Origin: Pseudomonas sp. BN411
Lineage (GTDB): Bacteria; Pseudomonadota; Gammaproteobacteria; Pseudomonadales; Pseudomonadaceae
Direction: 5' to 3'
DNA length: 64,000 bases
Assembly: GCF_029871235.1 (NCBI RefSeq)
Contig: NZ_SSOM01000082.1
Span: 95,054-159,053 of the forward strand
The stretch's first letter is position 1, and every line of letters starts with the position of its first letter. Below are positions 49,210-58,600 of the stretch, one piece after another. The notes under the pieces are model-generated. The model did not search any database. It was not told the DNA's origin and worked only from the letters and a program-made list of their open reading frames with translations. The translations under genes and the position numbers were made by a program.

Positions 49210-50448
49210 ATGCGCCCGAATATCCCCGCCGCTACCCTCGCCACTCTCGCCCGTGAACACGGCACCCCGCTGTGGTGCTACGACGCCGCGGTGATCCGCG
49301 AGCGCATCGCCCAGCTCAAGGGCTTCGACGTGATCCGCTTCGCCCAGAAGGCGTGCTCCAACCTGAGCATCCTGCGGCTGATGCGCGAAGAGGGTGTGCA
49401 GGTGGACGCGGTGTCCCTCGGCGAAATCGAACGCGCGCTACTGGCCGGCTACTCGCCCAAGGGCGAACCGGCAGGCGTGGTACTGACCTGCGACCTGCTC
49501 GACCGCGCCACCCTCCAGCGCGCCGTGGAACTGGGTATCGAGGTGAACGTCGGCTCCATCGACATGCTCACCCAGCTCGGCCAGGCCAGCCCCGGCCACC
49601 GCGTCTGGCTGCGCATCAACCCCGGCTTCGGCCACGGCCACAGCCAGAAGACCAACACCGGCGGCGAGAACAGCAAACACGGCATCTGGCACAGCCAGTT
49701 GCACGATGCGGTGGCGGTGATCCGCGAATACGGCCTGGTGCTGGTGGGGCTGCACATGCACATCGGTTCGGGCGTCGACTACAGCCACCTGGAAGAAGTC
49801 TGTGGCGCCATGGTCGGCGCGGTGCGCGACCTGGGCTGCGACCTGGAAGCGATTTCCGCTGGTGGCGGCTTGTCGATCCCCTATCGCGATGGCGACCCGG
49901 TGGTGGACATCCCGCGCTATGCCGAGCTGTGGAACCAGGCCCGTCGCGATATCGAAGGCATCGTGAAGCATCCGGTGCGCCTGGAACTGGAGCCGGGCCG
50001 CTTCCTGGTGGCCGAATCCGGCTGCCTTCTGAGCGAAGTGCGCGCGGCGAAGGATGTGGGTAACAACCACTTCATCCTGGTGGATGCCGGCTTCAACGAC
50101 CTGATGCGTCCGTCCATGTACGGCAGCTTCCACGGCATGAGCCTGCTGGACGCCTCCGGCAACCCGTCCGCCGCCCCGCAGCGCCCGACCGTGGTGGCCG
50201 GCCCGCTGTGCGAGTCCGGTGACGTGTTCACCCAGCACGACGGCGGCCTGGTGGCACCGCGTGCCCTGCCGGCGGCCCAGGTTGGCGACCTGCTGCTGAT
50301 CCACGACACCGGTGCCTATGGCGCGTCGATGTCCTCCAACTACAACAGCCGTCCGCTGCTGCCGGAAGTGCTGGTGGATGGCGATGATGTCCGTCTGATC
50401 CGCCGTCGCCAGCCCCTGGCGGACCTGCTGGCGTTGGAGCAGTTCTAA
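49210..50448 (+). CDS. lysA: Diaminopimelate decarboxylase
   Basis: 412 aa, fold type III PLP enzyme converting meso-diaminopimelate to lysine. PLP-binding Lys is K47 (FAQKACSNLS), the substrate/phosphate loops include HMHIGSG, and the active-site Cys motif is C334-E-S-G-D. Length matches E. coli LysA (about 420). Start at 49210 behind ccggagg. Divergent from its probable LysR regulator. Confidence 0.95.
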   Translation: MRPNIPAATLATLAREHGTPLWCYDAAVIRERIAQLKGFDVIRFAQKACSNLSILRLMREEGVQVDAVSLGEIERALLAGYSPKGEPAGVVLTCDLLDRATLQRAVELGIEVNVGSIDMLTQLGQASPGHRVWLRINPGFGHGHSQKTNTGGENSKHGIWHSQLHDAVAVIREYGLVLVGLHMHIGSGVDYSHLEEVCGAMVGAVRDLGCDLEAISAGGGLSIPYRDGDPVVDIPRYAELWNQARRDIEGIVKHPVRLELEPGRFLVAESGCLLSEVRAAKDVGNNHFILVDAGFNDLMRPSMYGSFHGMSLLDASGNPSAAPQRPTVVAGPLCESGDVFTQHDGGLVAPRALPAAQVGDLLLIHDTGAYGASMSSNYNSRPLLPEVLVDGDDVRLIRRRQPLADLLALEQF

Positions 50449-50470
50449 GGATCAGTCTTGCTGAAAACCT

Positions 50471-50566
50471 GTGGGGGCGAATTCATTCGCTAAGGGCCAC
50501 ATCGTGGCCCCTTGGAAGTCGGCACGGCGGACCTGCGGTCCGCTCAGCGATTGAAATCGCCCCCAC
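50471..50566. repeat. gaattcattcgc-family inverted repeat between lysA and zapE
   Basis: gtgggggcgaattcattcgc on the left arm and gcgattgaaatcgcccccac on the right, with a ggccac/gtggcc inner stem. No gene in 50449-50630. Confidence 0.8.
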
Positions 50567-50630
50567 AATCAGCGGGATCGGCAGGCATGTCCCCTTGCTT
50601 CCCTTGATCCAACCCGCACAATGCGGCGCC

Positions 50631-51737
50631 ATGACCTTCGAATCCCCCCTCGCCGCCTACCGCCATGCCCTGGAGCAGGGTGGGTTCCAGCCGGACCCGG
50701 CCCAGCGCCATGCCGTGGATTACCTGCAGGCCTGTCATGAGGCGCTGCACCGCGCTGGCGAAGTGACCGGCGTCTATCTCTGGGGCCCGGTGGGGCGTGG
50801 CAAGACCTGGCTGATGGACCGTTTCCACCAGAGCCTCAAGGTCCCGGCCCGGCGCCTGCATTTCCATCACTTCATGCGCTGGGTGCACCAGCGGCTGTTC
50901 CAGCTCACCGGCACGCCGGACCCGCTGCGGGCGCTCGCCCGTGAACTGGCGGAAGAGGTGCGGGTGCTCTGCTTCGACGAGCTGTTCGTCAACGACATTG
51001 GCGACGCCATGCTGCTCGGCCGCCTGCTGCGGGCGATGTTCGACGAAGGTGTCGCCATGGTCGCGACGTCCAACCAGCCGCCCCGGCAGCTCTATGCCGA
51101 TGGCTTCAACCGCGAGCGCTTCCTGCCCGCCATCGAGGCCATCGAACAGCACATGGAGGTGGTGGCGGTGGACGGTGGGCAGGACCATCGTCTGCATCCC
51201 GGCGCGGCCCACCAGCGTTATTGGGTGGCCGAACCCGGACAGCCCAGCGCCCTGGCCGAGGTATTCGAGCGCTTGGCGACGGGGCAGGGCGTTTCGAACG
51301 AACCCGTGGAACTGGGCCATCGTCCGGTGCCGGTGGTGCGTCAATGCGCGGCAGCCGCCTGGTTCCGCTACGCCGACCTCTGCGAGCAGCCGCTGGCAGC
51401 GCTGGATTTCATCGCCCTGTGCGACCGCTTTCCAGCGATCCTGCTGGGCGATGTCCCCAACCTCAGCGCCGCTCGCCGCGAAGGTCGCATCGCCCGTGGC
51501 ACCGAGGATGGCGCCGAGCGTGTGGCCGCCGGTGACCGAGAGCTTCCGCAGCTGTCGGTGCATGACGATGGTGTGCGCCGTTTCATCGCCCTGGTGGACG
51601 AGTGCTACGACCGCCGGGTACCGCTCTACCTGGAAGCGGCCGTAGCCATGGAATGCCTCTATACCGAGGGCTATCTGGAGTTTCCCTTCCGCCGCACCCT
51701 GAGCCGCTTGCGCGAGATGCAGCTCGAACGCTTCTGA
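50631..51737 (+). CDS. zapE: Cell division ATPase ZapE (AFG1 family)
   Basis: 368 aa. Walker A GPVGRGKT at about residues 52-59, Walker B LCFDELFVND around 122-131, and ATSNQPP sensor. C-terminal EGYLEFPFRRTLSRLREMQ is typical. ZapE destabilises FtsZ rings under stress, and homologues act in mitochondrial or envelope protein turnover. Start chosen at 50631 (MTFESPLAAYRHALEQGG). It converges on the secreted GlcG/HbpS-like gene with 7 bp between stops. Confidence 0.93.
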   Translation: MTFESPLAAYRHALEQGGFQPDPAQRHAVDYLQACHEALHRAGEVTGVYLWGPVGRGKTWLMDRFHQSLKVPARRLHFHHFMRWVHQRLFQLTGTPDPLRALARELAEEVRVLCFDELFVNDIGDAMLLGRLLRAMFDEGVAMVATSNQPPRQLYADGFNRERFLPAIEAIEQHMEVVAVDGGQDHRLHPGAAHQRYWVAEPGQPSALAEVFERLATGQGVSNEPVELGHRPVPVVRQCAAAAWFRYADLCEQPLAALDFIALCDRFPAILLGDVPNLSAARREGRIARGTEDGAERVAAGDRELPQLSVHDDGVRRFIALVDECYDRRVPLYLEAAVAMECLYTEGYLEFPFRRTLSRLREMQLERF

Positions 51738-51744
51738 CGCCGCG

Positions 51745-52230
51745 CTACTTGAGCTGGTCCTTGACCGCCTCCAGTCCGGCGTTCGCGCATTGTTCGTCCA
51801 GGTGGCCCCCGGGCGCGCCACCCACGCCCACCGCGCCGATCACCTCATCCCCTACCTTTATCGGCACGCCGCCGCCCAGTATCAGGAAACCGTCGATCAT
51901 CGGCAGGTGCTGGGAGGCGGGGTTCTTCTGCACGTTTTCCAGAATCTCGCTGGTGCTGCGCTTGGTGGAGGCGGAGGTGTAGGCCTTGCGCCGGGCGGAA
52001 TCGAGGGTGTGAGGTCCGGCCTTGTCGGCGCGCATCACCACACGCACACCACCGGCGCGATCCACTACCGCGGCGGTGACGTTGTAGCCCTTGGCGGTGC
52101 AGGCCTTGACCGTCGCGCTGGCGATCTCGGTGGAGACGCTCAGGGGCAGGTATTTTTCGCTGGGGATCTCGGCCCGGGCGCAGAGGCAGACGGCAAGGCT
52201 GCTCAGGGCAAGGAGCTGGAGTGGTTTCAT
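51745..52230 (-). CDS. Secreted GlcG/HbpS-like (DUF336) protein
   Basis: 161 aa with a signal peptide (MKPLQLLALSSLAVCLCARA). The mature domain is GlcG/HbpS type: VTAAVVDRAGGVRVVMRADKA, LPMIDGFLILGGGVPIKV, GAVGVGGAPGG. Heme- or small-molecule-binding roles are known for relatives. Divergent from the acyl-CoA ligase gene with 213 bp between, so the two may share regulation. Confidence 0.88.
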   Translation of the reverse strand: MKPLQLLALSSLAVCLCARAEIPSEKYLPLSVSTEIASATVKACTAKGYNVTAAVVDRAGGVRVVMRADKAGPHTLDSARRKAYTSASTKRSTSEILENVQKNPASQHLPMIDGFLILGGGVPIKVGDEVIGAVGVGGAPGGHLDEQCANAGLEAVKDQLK

Positions 52231-52443
52231 GGGGAATCTCCTGTCGCAATCATCGGACCGGAACGGCCGATGGGATCGAGGCGGGTGCCTTCGGTCAGGG
52301 GACAGGGACGGCGGAACGATGTCGCCAAGGAGGCGCTGGCCGTACTTTGAAGCCTAGCCAGCCTGCTTAACATTTGTTAATGCCGCCGTCGGAGCGGCCC
52401 CCAAGAATCGGCGGACAACAACGCGCAGGTCCAGGAGGCCGCC
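52231..52443. other. Divergent control region, HbpS-like / acyl-CoA ligase
   Basis: Contains an imperfect dyad ATCGGACCGG/AACGGCCGAT (52252-52271) that resembles the island operator in sequence content but not in layout, and a ggacaacaacgcgc stretch at 52413-52426 near the ligase start. No gene seen. Confidence 0.4.
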
Positions 52444-54174
52444 ATGTCCCGCCCGATTCCCACCACCGTCTATGAACTCTTGCAGGCTTCTGCGACCGCC
52501 TTTGCGGATCGCACGGCGCTGACCTACATCCACGAGTTGGGGGCGGACATCGGCGATCAGGACCTGAGCTACGCAGCGTTCTTCGTCCAGCTCAATCGCA
52601 GCGCGCGCCTGCTGCTGGACCTGGCGGGTGGGCGCAGGCCGGTCATCACCTTGTTGCTGCCGAACATTCCGCAGAGCCAGTGCCTACTCTGGGCGGCGGC
52701 CAGCGTCGGCATCGCCAACCCGATCAACCCATTGCTGAATGAAGAAGCCCTCGCCAGCCTGATGGAGAAGGCCGGCACCGACCTCGTGGTCGCCCTCGGG
52801 CCGGTGCCGGGGTCCGACCTGTGGCAGAAGGCGGTGGGGGCCGCGCAGCGCCTGTCGAAGCGGCCCAGGTGCCTGTCGGTGCTGGTACCGGGCGGCGAGC
52901 TGTTCTACGACCGCCTGCAGCAGGATTACAGCGGCGAGGTACTGCAACCGGAGCTGCTGCCGCAGTCGGAGGACATCGCTGCCTACTTCCATACGGGAGG
53001 CACCACCGGCTTGCCCAAGTTGGCGCGGCAGACCCACGGCAACCAGGTGGCCGCCGCCTGCGCCTATCGGGCGCGCATGGCCGCCGGGCCCGAGGACGTG
53101 GCAATGAACGGCCTGCCGATCTTCCATGTGGCCGGTGCCCTGGTGAACAGCCTGGGCGGCCTGGCCAGCGGGCTGCGAATGCTGCTGCCGACGTTGGGTG
53201 GCTTCCGCAATCCGGAGGTGATCCGCCAGCACTGGCGTCTGGTCGAGCATTACGGCGTCACCCTGAGCGGCGGCATTCCCACTTCAGTGGCGGCGATGCT
53301 GGAAGTGCCGATCGACGGGCACGACATAAGCAGCCTGCGCTTCATGCTGTCCGGCGGTGCGCCGGTGCCGGCGGCCCTGTGCGAAAAGGTGAAGGCGCTG
53401 ACCGGCCTGGAGCTGTACCAGGCCTATGGCATGACCGAATGTACCGGGGTTATCGCCTTGCCCAACCTGGCCCGCCCGGCCATTCCGGGCAGCGCCGGGC
53501 ATGTGGCAGAGCCGATTGAGGTGCGGATCGATGGTGGGGAAGTCTGTGTGCGGGGGGCCACGGTGTTTCCCGGCTACCTGGGCCAGGAGCGGTCGCCACT
53601 GGAAGATGGCTGGCTGCGCAGCGGCGATCTGGGACATCTGGACGAAAACGGCAACCTGTTCATCACCGGCCGCGCCAAGGACCTGATCATCCGCAGCGGC
53701 CACAACGTCGACCCGGCGCTGATCGAGAACTGCCTGGAGAGTCACCCGGCAGTCTCCATGGCAGCCGCCGTGGGCATGCCCGACGAGTACGCCGGCGAGC
53801 TGCCGGTGGCCTTCGTGCAGTTGCGCCAGGGCCAGACGGCCAGCGCCGACGAGTTGCAGCAGTACGCGTTCGAGCACATTGCCGAGCGTCCGGCCTGCCC
53901 GAAGCGGGTGTTCCTGGTGGATGCCCTGCCGGTGACGGTGGTGGGGAAGATCTTCAAGCAAACGCTGCGGGAGTTGGCGGCGGCCAGCGCTTACCGCGAG
54001 CGGATTGGCAGCGCCTGCCCGACGCTGGATTGCGAGATAACCCAGGGCTCGGATGGCGGCCTGTGGATAAGCCTGGCGAATGTGCCGGCCGAATTGCGTG
54101 AGTTCTGCGCGGAGCGGGCCGAGGCGCTGGGGCTGCAGGTGCGCGAAGTGCTCAGTCCGCCCGCTTGCGCTTGA
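52444..54174 (+). CDS. Acyl-CoA synthetase (AMP-binding, ANL family)
   Basis: 576 aa. The P-loop-like A3 motif is YFHTGGTTGLPK (about residues 181-192), A5 is YGMTECTG, and A8 LRSGDLGHLDENGNLFITGRAKDLI precedes the A10 Lys (VVGKIFK). Activates a carboxylic acid as acyl-AMP then acyl-CoA. Near but outside the SDR island, it is a candidate for activating a fatty, aromatic or degradation-product acid; substrate unknown. Its last 23 bp overlap the 3' end of the convergent Crp-like gene. Confidence 0.92.
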   Translation: MSRPIPTTVYELLQASATAFADRTALTYIHELGADIGDQDLSYAAFFVQLNRSARLLLDLAGGRRPVITLLLPNIPQSQCLLWAAASVGIANPINPLLNEEALASLMEKAGTDLVVALGPVPGSDLWQKAVGAAQRLSKRPRCLSVLVPGGELFYDRLQQDYSGEVLQPELLPQSEDIAAYFHTGGTTGLPKLARQTHGNQVAAACAYRARMAAGPEDVAMNGLPIFHVAGALVNSLGGLASGLRMLLPTLGGFRNPEVIRQHWRLVEHYGVTLSGGIPTSVAAMLEVPIDGHDISSLRFMLSGGAPVPAALCEKVKALTGLELYQAYGMTECTGVIALPNLARPAIPGSAGHVAEPIEVRIDGGEVCVRGATVFPGYLGQERSPLEDGWLRSGDLGHLDENGNLFITGRAKDLIIRSGHNVDPALIENCLESHPAVSMAAAVGMPDEYAGELPVAFVQLRQGQTASADELQQYAFEHIAERPACPKRVFLVDALPVTVVGKIFKQTLRELAAASAYRERIGSACPTLDCEITQGSDGGLWISLANVPAELREFCAERAEALGLQVREVLSPPACA

Positions 54175-54742
54175 CCCGCGAGAAGGACACCGGGTCCATC
54201 CCGAGGTAGCTGGCCAGATGGTACTGGGGCACCCGATCCATCAGCCACGGCTCGTTCTCCAGCAACCACTGGTAGCGTTGCTCGCTGTTGCGGGTGAGCA
54301 GCAGCGCCTCACGGTCCTCGTTGCGCAGCATGATCTGTCGAACAACCAGGTTCTGCATCTGCAACAGTTGCGGAAAGCGTTCGCCGTCCTGGTCCTGTAT
54401 CGCCAGGGGCAGGCTCGCCAGCCGGCACCTTTCCACGGCGGCGATGTTGTAGGTGCAGGGCTGCTGTTTGAGGTAGGCGCTGAGGGAGCCGATCAACTGA
54501 CCTTCGCGAAAGAAGGTCTTGTTCCACTGGCGGCCTTCCGGGGACAGGTAGTAGTAGCGCGCCACGCCGGAGAGGATCACGTAGAAATGCGTGGGACGTT
54601 CGCCGGCGCGGATGATCAACTGGTCGCGATCGTAGTCGCGCAGCTTGAGCACCTGCATCAGGTGCTCCTGCAATGTGGGATCGGTCATGCCGTGGGCATG
54701 GAAGATGTCTTGCAACTGGGCCTGGATGTCGGCGGGGATCAT
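54152..54742 (-). CDS. Crp/Fnr-family regulator
   Basis: About 196 aa from the start at 54742 (MIPADIQAQLQDIFHAHG). A cyclic-nucleotide-binding-like domain (LIIRAGERPTHFYVILSGVARYY...) precedes a short C-terminal helix-turn-helix (LASYLGMDPVSFSRVKRKRA). The cAMP contacts of Crp are not obviously conserved, so the effector is unknown. Its stop overlaps the end of the convergent ligase, implying mutual antisense at the 3' ends. Confidence 0.87.
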   Translation of the reverse strand: MIPADIQAQLQDIFHAHGMTDPTLQEHLMQVLKLRDYDRDQLIIRAGERPTHFYVILSGVARYYYLSPEGRQWNKTFFREGQLIGSLSAYLKQQPCTYNIAAVERCRLASLPLAIQDQDGERFPQLLQMQNLVVRQIMLRNEDREALLLTRNSEQRYQWLLENEPWLMDRVPQYHLASYLGMDPVSFSRVKRKRAD

Positions 54743-54866
54743 GGGGCTCGGCCTGGGGCTGTCGGGTTCATCTAAGCACAGCCCGGGGCACTGGAGAATT
54801 GCCCGCCGCGCCGGTGTGGCTGACACTAGACTCCTTTATCAATCTCCACCTAGAAGGAATTCACCC

Positions 54867-55319
54867 GTGTCCCCACGCCCGCAAGACAGCTGGGAGCAGA
54901 TCTGCCTGGCTGCCGGTCTCGATCCGCAGAAGCGCCTGGCCGCCCGCCAGACCGTACTCGGCCACGCCGATGCCCTGGACTGCAGCCTCTATCGCCCCGA
55001 CGAGAATGACCTGGACGCCGAAGAGGAAGACCTGGGCGATGCGCGCATCCTCTTCACCGGCCACTTCGAGGCGCCGGCTGAGTGGAGTGCACAGGAACGC
55101 GACGACTACTTCGGCGATATCGAGCCTTCCGCCTTCGTCACGGCGCTGATCGAGTGCCAGGCCGACCCGGAAACCCGCGACTTCTTCCTCGCCGATGCAG
55201 GCGACTTCGTTGCGGTGGTCACCGCCTCCGGCGAAGTGCAGATGTTCTATCTCTACGACTGCAACGAAGACGACGACGGCCTGCATTGCGTGCTGGTGCG
55301 GGAAGACGAAGAGGACTGA
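54867..55319 (+). CDS. Acidic hypothetical protein (150 aa)
   Basis: 150 aa with a GTG start at 54867 (reads MSPRPQDSWEQICLAAGLDP) behind agaagga. Very acidic (DENDLDAEEEDLGDAR and the tail CVLVREDEED). No membrane segment. Looks like a conserved Pseudomonas protein of unknown function; not part of a recognisable operon. The gene just upstream runs in the opposite direction. Confidence 0.7.
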   Translation: MSPRPQDSWEQICLAAGLDPQKRLAARQTVLGHADALDCSLYRPDENDLDAEEEDLGDARILFTGHFEAPAEWSAQERDDYFGDIEPSAFVTALIECQADPETRDFFLADAGDFVAVVTASGEVQMFYLYDCNEDDDGLHCVLVREDEED

Positions 55320-55320
55320 G

Positions 55321-55630
55321 TTCCGCTGGTGGACGTAAACAGCGACGTCCACCCTGTAGGTTGTGGCTGAGCTACGCGAAGCCCAACGGTGCGGACTTGA
55401 TGCGGCGCCATGTTGGGCTTCGCTGCGCTCGCGGAACGCCGCCCGGCCCAACCTACGGAAAAGCGCCTGGCGAGTAGCGTGGATTCTGGGTGAACCACGA
55501 ATGGTGGACCGGTGAAGCGTGCTCCCCCTGTAGGTTGTGGCTGAGCTACGCGAAGCCCAACGGGGCAAACCTGATGCCACGCTACGTTGGGCTTCGCTGC
55601 GCTCGCGGAACGCCGCCCGGCCCAACCTAC
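55321..55630. repeat. Composite intergenic repeats (two gtaggttg copies with fragments of the gtagggtgg family)
   Basis: Fragment tggtggacgtaaacagcgac (55328-) joined directly to gtaggttgtggctgagctac ... gcccaacctac (55356-55456), a reversed piece of the gtagggtggacc family (about 55490-55526), then a second gtaggttgtgg copy (55530-55630). It is close to the composite at 31181-31522 but with longer right arms. No gene in 55320-55654. Confidence 0.82.
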
Positions 55631-55654
55631 GACAGCGCATCTTGCAAGGGTCTT

Positions 55655-58600
55655 TCAGCGCAGGTTCACATGCCGGCTGATCAGCGCCCGCAGCGCGGCC
55701 GGCTTCACCGGCTTGGCCAGGTAGTCCAGGCCGGCGGCGTGGACTTCGGCTACCAGTTCGGCGCGGCCGTCAGCGCTGATCACCACGCCGGGCAGCGGTT
55801 CACCCAGGCGGGTGCGTAGCCAGGCCATGAGTTCGGTGCCGGTTTCCCCTTCATCCAGGTGGTAATCCACCAGCGCCAGTTGCGGCCGCACTTCCTCGGC
55901 CAGCAGGTGCTCGCACTCCAGGCGATTACGCGCGGTCCAGACCTGGCAGCCCCAGCGCGACAGCAGGCTGTGCATGCCGGTAAGGATGCTGTCCTCATTG
56001 TCGATGCACAGCACCTGAGTACCGTTGAGGGCCTGGCCGTTGGCTTCGGCCTGCTTCTGTATGACGGGCGAGGGCTGCTGCGCACGGGCCATGGGCACGG
56101 TGACGCTGAACACGCTGCCCTTGCCCGGCCAGGAGCGCACTTCCAGCTTGTGGCCGAGCACGCGGCAGAGGCCGTCGGCAATCGCCAGGCCCAGGCCAAG
56201 GCCTTTCTCGGCGCGTGTCTGGTGGCTGTCCAGGCGCTTGAACTCTTCGAATATCACCTTGCGCTTGTCTTCCGGGATTCCCGGGCCACGGTCCCAGACT
56301 TCCAGGCGCAGATTGTCGCCGTCCCGCCGCACGCCCAGCAGCACGCGCCCCTTGGCGTAGCGGAAGGCGTTGGTGAGGAAGTTCTGCAGCACCCGGCGCA
56401 GCAGTTTCATGTCGCTTTCCACCCGCAGCTTGCTGCCGCGCAGGCGGAAGTCCATGCCCTGTTCCTGGGCCAGCACCTTGAACTCGGCGCCGAGGGTGTC
56501 GAACAGGGAAGCGAGGGGGAAGGCGTTGCGGTCCGGGGTGACACGACCGCTTTCCAGGCGCGAGATGTCCAGCAGGTCGGTGATCAGGTCCTCGGCTGAA
56601 CGCAGCGAGCTGTCCAGGTGGTTCACCAGTTCGCGGGCCTCGCGGGGCAGCGCGTCCTGCTGGTGGCCGAGGGCGGCGGAGAACAGCCGCGCCGCGTTCA
56701 AGGGTTGCATCAGGTCGTGGCTGACGGCGGCGAGGAAGCGGGTCTTGGACTGGTTGGCCGCTTCCGCGGTGCCCTTGGCCTCGGTGAGCGCTTGGTTGAG
56801 CTTGGACAGTTCCTGGGTACGCTCGGTGACCCGCTGTTCCAGTCCTTCATTGGCGTCCTTGAGCCCCCGCTCGGCCTGGCGGTAGGCGGTGATGTCGGTG
56901 AAGCTCATGACGAAACCGCCGCCGGGCATGGGGTTGCCGATCAACTCGATGACCCGGCCATTGGGGAACAGGCGCTCGGAGGTATGTGGCGTGCCCTGGC
57001 GCATCCAGAACAGGCGGCGGGCGACATGGGATTCCACCTCGCCCGGACCGCACAGGCCGCGCTCGGCGTTGTAGCGGATGATGTCGGCGATGGGGCGGCC
57101 GACGCTGATCAGCCCGTCGGGGTAGTCGAACAGTTCCAGGTAGCGGCGGTTCCAGGCCACCAGGCGCAGGGACTGGTCCACCACGCTGATGCCCTGGGTG
57201 ATGTTCTCGATGGCGCCTTGCAGCAGGGCGCGGTTGAACTGCAGCACCTCGGAGGCTTCGTCGGCGATACGCACCACGTCCTCCACCTGCATCTCGCGGC
57301 CTTCGATGGCCGCCTTCACCACGGCCCGCGCCGAGGAGGCGCCGAGCACGCCGGCGAGCAGGCGTTCGGTGTGGGTGATCCAGTCCTGGTTGGCGTTTTG
57401 CGTCGGGTTGAAGCTGATGCCCAGGCGATAGGCGAAACGGATGAAGCTCTGCCGCGCCCGCTCTTCGCCGACGAAGCGCGAGGCGAGCATCAGCAGGTCG
57501 TCCACCTGTACCGCCAGCAGGGTGCGGGAACTGGCGCGCGCGGACACCTGCTGGCCGATGAAGCGGCTGGCCTGCCAGTGTTCAGAAACGCGGGTGCGGG
57601 AGAACACCGATACCCAGGCGAAGAGGAGCCAGTTGCCGGCGAGGGACAGCACCACGCCCTGGGTCAGCGGCTCGATGGGCAGATCCAGGGGGTTCGCCAT
57701 CATCCAGGCCAGGCCAGGGAAGTTCTCCAGCGGCCAGCCCAGGCCACGCGCCATCACCGGTAGCACCAGGGTGTAGGCCCAGAGCGCGGCGCCGGCAGCG
57801 AGGCCAGCGAACACGCCGCGGCGGTTGGCCTGTTTCCAGAACAGCGCGCCGATCATCGCCGGGCCGAGCTGGGCGATGGAGGCGAAGGCGATCTGGCCGA
57901 TGGTCGCCAGGCTCGCGGTGGAGCCCAGCAGGCGATAGCTGACATAACCCAGCAGGATGATCACCACGATGCTCACCCGGCGTACCGAGAGCATCCAGTG
58001 GCGGAACACTTCGAAGGGCCGTTCGGCGTTCTGCCGGCGCAGCAACCAGGGCAGCAGCATGTCGTTGGACACCATAGTCGACAGCGCCACGGCTTCGACG
58101 ATCACCATACCGGTGGCCGCCGAGGCGCCGCCGATGAAGGCCAGCAGCGCCAGGGCCGGATGGGCCTCGGCCAGCGGCAGGCTGATGACGAAGGAGTCCG
58201 GGATTACGCCGCCGGGCAGCAGCATCTGCCCGGCCAGGGCGATGGGCACGACGAACAGGGCGGCCAGGGCGAGGTAGATCGGGAAGACCCAGCGTGCCTG
58301 GCGCAGGTCACGGGGTTCGATGTTCTCCACCACCGTCACGTGGAACTGCCGGGGCAGGCAGATGATGGCGAGCATGGCGAGGCCCGTTTGCACCAGCAAC
58401 GAGGACCAATCCACAGGCTGCGACCAGTAGTGGTCCAGCTGCGGGGCGCTGCGGGCGCGCTCGAACAGGTCGTCGAATCCATCGAACAGGCCGAAGGTGA
58501 CGTAGGCACCCACCGCGAGGAAGGCCAGCAGCTTGACCAGGGATTCGAAGGCGATTGCCAGCACCATGCCGCGGTGGTGCTCGGTGGCATCGAGGTTGCG

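Noticed and set aside
52252-52271. Considered as a seventh island operator in front of the acyl-CoA ligase
   Set aside because: Arms match only in part and the order of half-sites differs from the consensus; distance to the ligase start (about 170 bp) is also out of line.
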